Source: an uncultured Bacteroidales bacterium (GTDB taxonomy: Bacteria; Bacteroidota; Bacteroidia; Bacteroidales; UBA932). From it: a stretch of DNA of 64,000 nucleotides. Location of the stretch: assembly GCA_944322585.1 (NCBI GenBank), contig CALUPB010000009.1, forward strand, positions 1 through 64,000, read 5' to 3'. The translations under genes and the position numbers were made by a program. The notes below the pieces were generated by a model that saw only the letters and a program-made list of their open reading frames with translations, searched no databases and had not been told where the DNA came from. This document shows positions 32,098 through 40,900 of the stretch, one piece after another. How positions within the stretch are numbered: position 1 is the stretch's first letter; each line of letters opens with the position of its first letter.

Positions 32098-34527
32098 ATG
32101 AGAACCAGACTATTGCAGACCTTATTCCTTACGGCTGTCCTTCTCGTTCCGGGGGCGGCGTCCGGACAGGAATATTCCTTTATGGAGGATATAAGACCGT
32201 ATTCGGTGAGGATGATGATGAGCGAGATGCTCCGCAATCCCGATGCGACCTGGCTCGACGGCCGTCAGGGACAGAGGAAATGGAATTATACCACCGGTCT
32301 TGAACTGAAATCGTTCCTGGATGTGGCACACCGTTACGACCTCGGATATGCAGTGGATTATGTACGGGACTGGGCCGATACCATGGCTACCGACAAGGGG
32401 GAGATCTACGGGTACAGGAAAGAGAACTACAATCTTGACCACATCTGTCCCGCACGGATCTATTTCGACCTGTATTCCATGACTGGAGACCAGAAGTATC
32501 GCCGTGTGCTCAGGACTGTCAGGGAACAGCTCGACAGCCAGCCGCGTACAAAGAGCGGTGAATTCTGGCACAAGCAGATTTATCCGAACCAGGTGTGGCT
32601 GGACGGCCTGTATATGGCTCTGCCTTTCTATGCCCGGTATGCACGCAGGTTCGGTCCCGGGGAGGACAGGGATTCTCTCTACAGGGACATAGTCCATCAG
32701 TTCACGGAGGCGGCACGCAATACCCGCGACCCGGAGACGGGCCTGTTCCGCCACGCCTGGGACGAGTCAAGGGAGATGTTCTGGGCCGATCCGGCTACAG
32801 GCCAGTCGCAACATGCCTGGGGACGGGCGAACGGATGGTATGCCGCCGCCCTTGTGGATGTGCTCGACTATATTCCGGAGAAGAATCCGGGACATGCCGC
32901 TTTGGTGTCGCAGCTGGAATATCTTCTCACATCGGTCAGGAAGTATGCCGATCCCGAGACCGGCATGTGGTATCAGGTGCTTGACTGTCCGGGCAGGGAA
33001 GGGAACTATCTGGAGTCGACGTGCTCGGCCATGTTCGTGTATGCAGCCCTCAAAGGCGTACGCATGAGGTATCTCTCCCCTGAATGGCGGGACTATGCCA
33101 TGGAGGCATATGGAAAGCTTGTGGACACATTCATAACGGAAAATCCCGACGGTACCCTCTCATTGACTTCGTGCTGCTCTGTGGGCGGTCTCGGAGGGAA
33201 GGACAACAGGGCTGGGGACTATGCCTATTATCTCAGCGAACCTGTCATCGACAATGACTGCAAGGGCGTGGGCCCGTTCATCTGGGCTTCGCTCGAATAC
33301 GAGGCGGCAAACAATATCGACTGGCTGTATGACGGCATGTGCATCAGGGACGGACGTCCGGTGCGGGAAAAGGTGAAGCGGGAGCCTGCATTCAAGGGGG
33401 CTCTCGGCGGGGGAATGTACTCCCGCGGCGGTCGCGGCGGTGATGTCTATACCGTGACGACACTTGAGGATACCGGTGAGGAAGGCTCCCTGCGCTGGGC
33501 AGTGGAGCAGCCCGGACCGAGAATTGTCGAATTTGCCGTAGAGGGGGACATCCACCTGAAGAAGACATTGAAAATAGAGGAGCCGTACATATCCATCCTC
33601 GGTCAGACTGCTCCGGGAGAAGGGATTACCATAAGGGATCACGGGGTATATATCAATACTGACCATGTCATTGTACGGTATCTCCGGTTCCGGATGGGGT
33701 CGGCTGCAAAGGATGAGGACGACGCTCTCGGGGCAAGACATTCCGACAATGTGATCATCGACCATTGCTCCATCAGCTGGGCTACCGACGAGAATGCGTC
33801 TTTCTATGCCAACAGCAATTCCACAATCCAGTGGTGCATCATATCCGAAGCCCTCAACAGTTCCGTCCATCACAAGGGGCAGCACGGGTACGGCGGGATA
33901 TGGGGAGGCCGCAACGTGACTTTCCACCACAACCTCATTGCCCACAACAACAGCCGCAATCCCCGGTTCGACCATCCTGCCGTGTACACCGGTGATGACC
34001 TCCTGTTCAGACGCGGTACCGTGGAGTTCGTCAACAATATAGTCTATAACTGGGGAATGAAGGCCATCTACGGCGGCGAGGAGGGCTGGTTCAATGTCAT
34101 CGGAAACCTTTTCAGAGTCGGCAAGGGGACGAAAAACCTTGATGGAAGGTATATCGAGATATCCACATCCGAAGAGACGTCGATGATACCGGGCTCATAT
34201 TTCATAGCCGGCAATATCTACGATGTCATGCCGGTTGCAGACGATGGGAATTATCTCGGCAGGAAACCCGATCTGAAGAAGATAGAGTTCAACTATACTC
34301 TCTATAATACCGTGACGACGAAAAGTCCGTTCCGTTGCCGTGTGCCGGTGGAACCGGAACCGATGGACCACGAATACAAGAAGATACTGAAGTCTGTGGG
34401 GGCTTCGAAACACAGGGACGGCATTGACAGCAGGATCGTGAAGGAATGCAGGACCGGTACCGTGACTTTCAGCGGTTCCGTGACCGGAATTCCGGGAATT
34501 ATAGATTCGGAAAACGATGTCCTGTAG
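32098..34527 (+). CDS. GH105 unsaturated glucuronyl/galacturonyl hydrolase fused to PL1 pectate lyase
   Basis: An 809-residue two-enzyme fusion. From the ATG at 32098 a signal peptide (MRTRLLQTLFLTAVLLVPGA) leads into a GH105/GH88 (α/α)6 domain to about residue 430: NLDHICPARIYFDLYSMTGD, QVWLDGLYMALPFYARYA, QSQHAWGRANGWYAAALVDV, STCSAMFVYAALKGVR. A PL1-type pectate lyase β-helix follows: GGGMYSRGGRGGDVYTVTTL, ILGQTAPGEGITIRDHG, IIDHCSISWATDENASFY and GGIWGGRNVTFHHNLIAHN. Lyase products (unsaturated uronides) are GH105 substrates, so the fusion couples consecutive steps. An earlier in-frame ATG at 32059 is less likely. Confidence 0.93.
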   Translation: MRTRLLQTLFLTAVLLVPGAASGQEYSFMEDIRPYSVRMMMSEMLRNPDATWLDGRQGQRKWNYTTGLELKSFLDVAHRYDLGYAVDYVRDWADTMATDKGEIYGYRKENYNLDHICPARIYFDLYSMTGDQKYRRVLRTVREQLDSQPRTKSGEFWHKQIYPNQVWLDGLYMALPFYARYARRFGPGEDRDSLYRDIVHQFTEAARNTRDPETGLFRHAWDESREMFWADPATGQSQHAWGRANGWYAAALVDVLDYIPEKNPGHAALVSQLEYLLTSVRKYADPETGMWYQVLDCPGREGNYLESTCSAMFVYAALKGVRMRYLSPEWRDYAMEAYGKLVDTFITENPDGTLSLTSCCSVGGLGGKDNRAGDYAYYLSEPVIDNDCKGVGPFIWASLEYEAANNIDWLYDGMCIRDGRPVREKVKREPAFKGALGGGMYSRGGRGGDVYTVTTLEDTGEEGSLRWAVEQPGPRIVEFAVEGDIHLKKTLKIEEPYISILGQTAPGEGITIRDHGVYINTDHVIVRYLRFRMGSAAKDEDDALGARHSDNVIIDHCSISWATDENASFYANSNSTIQWCIISEALNSSVHHKGQHGYGGIWGGRNVTFHHNLIAHNNSRNPRFDHPAVYTGDDLLFRRGTVEFVNNIVYNWGMKAIYGGEEGWFNVIGNLFRVGKGTKNLDGRYIEISTSEETSMIPGSYFIAGNIYDVMPVADDGNYLGRKPDLKKIEFNYTLYNTVTTKSPFRCRVPVEPEPMDHEYKKILKSVGASKHRDGIDSRIVKECRTGTVTFSGSVTGIPGIIDSENDVL

Positions 34528-34633
34528 AGGGCGGCCCCAAAGGATAATTCCTGTGTTACTTTCGGTTCGAAAATCCTCATGTACGACAGTACACTTCTCA
34601 ATTCAGTCGGACTGACATTAAAATATTTGCTCA

Positions 34634-36520
34634 ATGAATATAAAGGAAACATTTTTTATCTTGTCATCAATAGCGGTGCTGGCAACGGCCTGCCAGGAGC
34701 ATGAGCCGGAGAACGGAATGGTGATGCCTGCACCTCAGAATATCGTATGTACCAATTCATCGGGGACTCTGACCTTTTCGTGGGATGAGGTCGAAGGCGC
34801 GGAACAGTATGCGGCAAGGCTTGTCACGGCTGATGATGACGGGCTTGTGGAACTGCAGTATGTGACCTCCGCCACGGTGACATTTTCGGAAGATCTGGAG
34901 TCCGGGGTGTCGTATGTCTGCAAGGTGAGGGCGATGGCCGGGATGGAATATTCCGAGTTCGTGTCTTCGGAGCCTGTGGTTTTCCAGGGAGGGGAGACTC
35001 CTGACCCGGGGACCGATCCTGAGCCTGTGGAAGGGGCATACGAGGCGATGATGATACCCGCACATGAGGACGAATATCTTGCGGATACGCCTCTTGCATT
35101 CCCGGGGGCCGAGGGCGGCGGAATGTATGTCACCGGAGGCCGCGGCGGAGAGGTGCTTCATGTCACGTCGCTCGCCGATGACGGCTCATCCGGAACTTTC
35201 CGCTGGGCAGTGGAGCAGTCCGGGCCGAGGATTATCGTTTTCGATGTTGCAGGACGGATTGACCTGCGGGAGGAACTCGTAATCCGCAACGGCGACCTTA
35301 CCATAGCCGGACAGACCGCTCCCGGCGACGGCATCTGTATAGCGAAAAATACAGTACGGGTCAATGCGGACAATATTATAATAAGGTTTATGCGCTTCCG
35401 TCTCGGGTATGACGGCTCGGAGTCCGACAGCGACGGTGAAGATACGATATGGGGACGATATCATGAAGACATTATCCTCGACCACTGTTCGATGTCATGG
35501 TCCGTTGACGAGGTGGCTTCTTTCTATGCCAACAGGAATTTCACCATGCAGTGGTGTCTGCTTGCTGAGGCCCTGCGCAATTCCGGGCATTCCAAGGGAG
35601 GGCACGGTTACGGAGGCATCTGGGGCGGACGTAATGCGTCGTTCCACCACAACTTTCTGGCCCACAATGACAGCCGCAATGCCCGTATCGACCATCCGGG
35701 CATCTATATCCAGGAGGACAGGGATTACCGTACCGACTATCGCGGAAATGTCGACTACCGCAACAATGTCATCTACAACTACGGCAGCAATTCCACCTAT
35801 GGAGGAGAGGACGGACATTTCAATATGGTAGGAAACTATTACAAGTCCGGACCCGCGACAACGACCAACGGCAACAAGATAAGGAAGTATTTCGTGGATG
35901 CGTACTGGTATAATGCGGACAGCGAGGTGGGTTCGGCATATCCGGAACTGTATATGGAGGACAACTACAATACCGACGGTATAGATGACAAGTATCCGAA
36001 AGGTATCTATTACCATGACCAGAGTAAGTACGGGACCAATCCGGAAGGGGTTGTGCTTGAAGCGCCGCTCCCGATACGTGCCGATGATGCCACGCTGTGC
36101 CATGTCACTACCCATCCGTCTTCGGTTGTCTTCGATCCTGTGGTCGGATATGCCGGTGCTTCCCTCGTGCGCGATGATGTGGATGTCAGGGTGGCAGACA
36201 ATGCGGTCAAGGGCAACTATTCCCATGAAGGCAGCAATGGCAGCACCGGAGGGCTTATCGACTCCCAGAATGATGTCGGAGGCTGGCCGGAATATTCTCA
36301 GGATACCGTCAACGAGGCCAATGACAAGACCGATGAAGACGGTGACAATATCCCGGACTGGTTCGAGGCTCTGTACGGACAGGACGGCAACCTGGAGCCT
36401 GACGCCAAGACCATCGACATCCACGGGCGCTATACCGACTTCGAGATGTATCTCCACTACCTCGTGCGCAACGTGGTCGCCGCCCAGTCCGCATCCGGGA
36501 CCTATACCCCTCTCGACTGA
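34634..36520 (+). CDS. PL1 pectate lyase lipoprotein with FN3 domain
   Basis: The 628-residue protein has a lipobox ending at Cys20 (SSIAVLATAC), a fibronectin type III domain at about 30-120 (NSSGTLTFSWDEVEGAEQYA to YVCKVRAMAG), a Pro/Gly/Asp linker (PDPGTDPEPVEG) and a PL1 β-helix from about 155: GGGMYVTGGRGGEVLHVTSL, IAGQTAPGDGICIAKNT, LDHCSMSWSVDEVASFYANR and GGIWGGRNASFHHNFLAHND. Its lyase part is close in motif order to that of the preceding fusion, suggesting duplication. The acidic DEDGDNIPDWFEALYG near the end is a calcium-binding type repeat. It would act on pectate at the cell surface. Confidence 0.92.
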   Translation: MNIKETFFILSSIAVLATACQEHEPENGMVMPAPQNIVCTNSSGTLTFSWDEVEGAEQYAARLVTADDDGLVELQYVTSATVTFSEDLESGVSYVCKVRAMAGMEYSEFVSSEPVVFQGGETPDPGTDPEPVEGAYEAMMIPAHEDEYLADTPLAFPGAEGGGMYVTGGRGGEVLHVTSLADDGSSGTFRWAVEQSGPRIIVFDVAGRIDLREELVIRNGDLTIAGQTAPGDGICIAKNTVRVNADNIIIRFMRFRLGYDGSESDSDGEDTIWGRYHEDIILDHCSMSWSVDEVASFYANRNFTMQWCLLAEALRNSGHSKGGHGYGGIWGGRNASFHHNFLAHNDSRNARIDHPGIYIQEDRDYRTDYRGNVDYRNNVIYNYGSNSTYGGEDGHFNMVGNYYKSGPATTTNGNKIRKYFVDAYWYNADSEVGSAYPELYMEDNYNTDGIDDKYPKGIYYHDQSKYGTNPEGVVLEAPLPIRADDATLCHVTTHPSSVVFDPVVGYAGASLVRDDVDVRVADNAVKGNYSHEGSNGSTGGLIDSQNDVGGWPEYSQDTVNEANDKTDEDGDNIPDWFEALYGQDGNLEPDAKTIDIHGRYTDFEMYLHYLVRNVVAAQSASGTYTPLD

Positions 36521-36561
36521 TACGGCAGCACGTCAGAACATGCCTCGTTTTCTGTAAAAGT

Positions 36562-36617
36562 GGTACAAGTACCGGTGATGTGTATATGGCGCCATATTTC
36601 GTTCCGATGTATATTTG
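36562..36617 (+). promoter_or_regulatory. Promoter region with two palindromes
   Basis: GGTACaaGTACC (36562-36573) and the perfect 14-bp ATATGGCGCCATAT (36584-36597) lie upstream of a TATATTTG -7 box (36610-36617). The ATG follows 17 bases later. The palindromes cover the -33 region and could be operators. Confidence 0.5.
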
Positions 36618-36634
36618 CAGAAAAATCATAGCGT

Positions 36635-37456
36635 ATGAAAAAGATTCTGTTTTTATTATCGATTGCAACAATGATTAATATCCAAGGAATTATGGCACAG
36701 GAAAAGATTACGCAGACTGCCGGGCACGTGCAGTTGGGAGAATTTGCCCCGAAATTTGCCGAACTTAACGACGACGTGCTTTTCGGGGAGGTATGGAACA
36801 GTCCGGGACTCAGTCCTCATGACCGGAGCATGATAACCATAGCGACACTTGTCGGCAAGGGAATCATCGATTCGTCGCTGACACATCATCTCCAGTTCGC
36901 CAGACAGAACGGAGTAACCCGTACCGAAATATCGGAAATGTTGACGCACATCGCCTTTTACGCAGGTTGGCCGAATGCATGGGGCGCATTCCGGCTGGCG
37001 AAGGACGTGTGGGCCGACGACACGGCTGAAGCAGACGACAGGGCCGCTTTCCAGCGGGAGATGATATTCCCTGTCGGAGAGCCGAATACCGCATATGCCA
37101 GGTATTTTATCGGCAACAGTTACCTGGCTCCGATATCCACGGAACAGATACCTTTCAATAATGTCACTTTCGAACCGGGGTGCCGCAACAACTGGCATAT
37201 CCACCATGCCACTAAAGGTGGCGGACAGATGCTGGTCTGCGTGGCCGGCAAGGGCTGGTATCAGGAAGAAGGCAAGCCTGCCGTACAGATGCTTCCGGGC
37301 GATGTCATCCACATTCCCGCCAATGTGAAACACTGGCACGGTGCGGCAGCGGACAGCTGGTTTGCACATCTTGCCTTTGAAATACCGGGAGAAAACGCGT
37401 CCAACGAATGGCTGGAGCCTGTGACTGACGAAGAATACGGCAGACTCGGGAAATAG
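36635..37456 (+). CDS. Exported carboxymuconolactone decarboxylase-cupin protein
   Basis: A 273-residue two-domain protein with a signal peptide (MKKILFLLSIATMINIQGIMA). The first half is a CMD/AhpD-like domain (LNDDVLFGEVWNSPGLSPHD, SMITIATLVGKG, LTHHLQFARQNGVTRTEISE, AFYAGWPNAWGAF), without the CxxC of peroxidase-type members. The second half is a cupin with metal ligands in GCRNNWHIHHATKGGGQMLV, LPGDVIHIPANVKHWHGAA. Such fusions are often quinone- or lactone-related; the activity here is unknown. It follows the pectin enzymes but has its own promoter, so membership in the pectin locus is uncertain. A terminator follows at 37511-37545. Confidence 0.85.
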   Translation: MKKILFLLSIATMINIQGIMAQEKITQTAGHVQLGEFAPKFAELNDDVLFGEVWNSPGLSPHDRSMITIATLVGKGIIDSSLTHHLQFARQNGVTRTEISEMLTHIAFYAGWPNAWGAFRLAKDVWADDTAEADDRAAFQREMIFPVGEPNTAYARYFIGNSYLAPISTEQIPFNNVTFEPGCRNNWHIHHATKGGGQMLVCVAGKGWYQEEGKPAVQMLPGDVIHIPANVKHWHGAAADSWFAHLAFEIPGENASNEWLEPVTDEEYGRLGK

Positions 37457-37510
37457 GGCAGAGTAAATCCCGCCTGGCGTGAAACAGACGGGCAAGGAGC
37501 ATGTCAATAT

Positions 37511-37545
37511 GGGGGTGACTCAAAAGTGAAAGTCATCCCCTTTTT
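37511..37545 (+). terminator. Intrinsic terminator
   Basis: GGGGTGACT and AGTCATCCCC form a stem with one bulge, followed by TTTTT. It closes the CMD-cupin transcript. Confidence 0.7.
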
Positions 37546-37703
37546 CCGTGTTTTTCCGTGAGATAAACTTCAGTTCCTCTTTCGAATATTCGATTCCCAG
37601 AGAGTTATCAAACCTTTTGGGGCGGCCTCTTTAGGTGTGCAAGAATGTTCATTCCTGTTTCATCAGCCTGACCACATTCCATAATATCAAGCTCGGGTGA
37701 TTG
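37520..37703 (-). pseudogene. Degraded gene fragment with an RGRPKR motif
   Basis: On the minus strand the last reading, RGRPKRFDNSLGIEYSKEEL, runs to a stop at 37520. An adjacent frame upstream reads PELDIMECGQADETGMNILA. One frameshift joins them, while stops lie further upstream. This looks like the tail of a decayed gene, possibly of a mobile element. It marks the left edge of the ATPase/RyR module. Confidence 0.4.
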
Positions 37704-37794
37704 TTAATGCTGATTAAAATTAATCGTGTATGGTTTCATGGACGCGCTCGGATATCTTTCCCGCCTTCGGGTATTGAATCATTCGGGATTTATC

Positions 37795-37953
37795 CGTAAG
37801 TTTGTCTTTTAGGCAAGACAAAACTGAAAGACTATGGCAGAGGAGACATTTTCGGAGCCGCCCTTGTTACCCAAGAAGGAGTCGAACTTACCATCATCGC
37901 CCAAGGCTGGAAACAACTATACCGCAGATTGAAAACAAACCATACGCTAACTC
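37795..37953 (+). other. Intergenic stretch with a short coding-like fragment
   Basis: The region before the DUF4062 ATPase gene reads LKDYGRGDIFGAALVTQEGV and continues ELTIIAQGWKQLYRRLKTNH in one plus frame without a start codon; a stop precedes it. The composition looks like true coding sequence. It may be a relic of a lost gene. No promoter box of good quality is seen for the ATPase gene. Confidence 0.3.
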
Positions 37954-40900
37954 ATGACCGCCAACAATATAGACAACCGCCACATCAGGGTATTCATATC
38001 CTCCACATTCAATGACATGCAGTCCGAGCGGGACGAACTCGTCTCCAAGATATTCCCGATACTGCGGAAAAAGGCTGCTGAAAGAAATGTCACAGTCACC
38101 GACATCGACCTCAGGTGGGGCATCACGGAGGAAGAATCCCGCAACGGAAAAGTGATAGACATCTGTCTGGACGAAATCGAAAAATCGCACCCGTTCTTCA
38201 TCGGACTGCTTGGCAGCCGGTACGGCTGGACCCCTGCGGAAGACAAGGATGCGGACTATGGAACCGTCATAGAACCTCGGCACGGGTGGGCCACCGATGA
38301 CATCAGGAACGGGCTCAGCATCACCGAGATGGAAATACGGTACGGTGCCCTGCGCAGCGACAGCCCGGTTTACGGCAGCTTTTTCCTGAAAGACTGCGAT
38401 GAAAGCGGCATCGACCCGAGACAGGCCAGGCTGAGACAGGAAATCCGGGAACAGGACCGGTATGAAGTGCACGTCTACGGCTCTATGGCTGAGTTCACGG
38501 AACAGGTCATCGGGAGCTTCGACAGACTGCTCGACACACTGTACCCTGAAGGAAGCGGCGACAGTCTCGAAAGCCGGCGCGCCCAACAGAGATACTATCT
38601 GCAGCAGAAGACCATGTATTACATACCGGACAAGGCTGCGGACAAAAGGATAGAGGACTTCCTGCATGGCTCGCGGAGCAATCTTCTCGTCACCGGGACA
38701 AGCGGTATGGGCAAATCCACCCTGCTGGCCTGGCACGCACTCAGACTCATGGAAGACGTGAATCAGGACGTAATAGCATTCTTTGCAGGGAACAGCGCTC
38801 ACAATGCCACTTTCGCGGATGCCGCCCGGTGGGTCTGCCTGAATCTTTCAGACTTCCGCGGGATAGAATACGACGCTTCGGAAAATCCCTTGATACAGCT
38901 CGGGAGAATGGCCGGACAGACAGCATCCGGCAAAAGGCTCGTCATAATAATCGACGGGATAAACCAGCTGTCAGACAGCGGAGGCAACGACAGGAATCTG
39001 GTATGGTGGCCGGAATGGCCGGAAAATGTCAAGGTGATATTCTCGTCTCCGCAGAATGCGGAAATCATAAAGGAACTCGACCTTCGCGAATGGGAGCTTG
39101 CCAGCATCGGGAAAATGACGATAGACGGCCGAATAGAGCTGGCCGGGAAATACTTCAGCCAGTACAGGAAAGAACTGTCCCGGGAACAGAAAGACCTGAT
39201 AGGGAACGACTGGCCGCTGCTCGGTAATACTCTGATTTACGTCAGTTTCCTTGACGAACTCCGGCGTTTCGGCTCGTTCGGCGATCTGGACAGGTTCATT
39301 TTCTCTCTTGCCGGATGCAGGGATTCAGATGAATTTTTCTCGAAACTGCTGGACCGGCAGGAAATCCTGTTCAAGGACAGCAAGGCAGACGGGCTTGTCC
39401 GGGATGTGATGACATTGATCCATCTTTCAGAGTCCGGACTGACGGAAACACAGTTGCTTTCCATCACCGGGGCGTCCAGACTTTCGCTTTCACAGCTTCT
39501 CGGCATGAACGACATGCACCTTGCAGTCAGAGGAGGCAGGGTGACGGAAGCGCATTCTATGTTCAGAAATGCCGTCTCGGCAAAATATCTCACCGACAAG
39601 GACTATGAGACGGCCCAAAGGAAAAGGCTCATAAGATACTTCGAAAACAACGGAGATGACCGGCAGGGACTGACAGAGCTCCCGTACCAATACGGCATGA
39701 CGGAAGACTACGATTCACTTTACTGCTGCATCTGCAGGAAAGAGGTCCTTTCACACTTCACGGGAAGCGGCAGGAAGGACATTTTCGCTCGGTACTGGAG
39801 AAAGCTCACGGACATCAATCCCCGACGGTACGACATCCTGGGCTGCGTGTATGACCTCATAAAAGACAGCAAGACGGAACTGACTGCCGGTCTGCGGTAC
39901 ATCTGGCTACCTATGTTCTCAAACGATGTCCTGCAACTGTCGAACATAGCCTCCGCCTACATGAAATCGCCGGAAACATCCCGGAGACTCGCGGAAGCGA
40001 TGCTGAAAGTCCTTGAAAACGAGCAGGACGATGAATACGACATATTCAGACGTTCCGCTGCTGCCACTCTGGCTTCCGCCGAAAGTCTCAGCCACAACTG
40101 GAAGAATGCGCTCCTGCATTTCCGGCAGATACTCGAAGAAGGCGGGGAGGATATGGGCTCTGCGAAGGTCAGCAACATAGGGGAAATGTTTCTTTCGATG
40201 TACGAGGATATGAAGGACGAAAAATATCTGGAGTACGCTGAAAGCATCCTCAAAGCCGTCATGCAGACAAGGGAAAAACTTTATAAGGACAATCCTTGCA
40301 CCGAACTTGCAACGGCTTATGCCAACTACGCTGCCGCACTTCACTACGGGTCTGTAGACAAAAGCACGGAATACAGCTTGAAAAGCATCGAGGTGTACAA
40401 GGCCATCGAAGGGGCGGACAGTCTCGATGCAGCCATAGAATACAGCAACCTGGCGATCGTATATGCCGGCATTCAGCCGCAGAAGGCCCGGGACTACGGA
40501 GAAGAGGCCTTGCGCATATTCAGGGTGGTCGGAGGAGAGGAATCCGTACATACCGTGGAGACTCACCTGCTTTTAGGCAAGATCTGCATGAATCTCGGAG
40601 ACTGGGAAAGTGCCTGCAGTCATTATGAGGCGGCATCCATAAGACCGGAGACGGCAGAGAATGCAGGGTTGGGGACTTACGGCGTATACGACCTCCTGTT
40701 CAAGGCCCAGTACTTCAGCGGAAGATACGAGGAAGCCGTCCGCACCATGGAAAAGACCATCGGCCTCGCCAGCAAAGACAGCCGGGAGAATATCCGCAGA
40801 TGGGCCGATGCCGGGAAAGCGTACCTGAAACTCAAGGACTCCGCTTCCTGCCGCCGCTGCTATGAAAAGGCGATAAGTCTTTCGATGGAGTCGGGAGACC

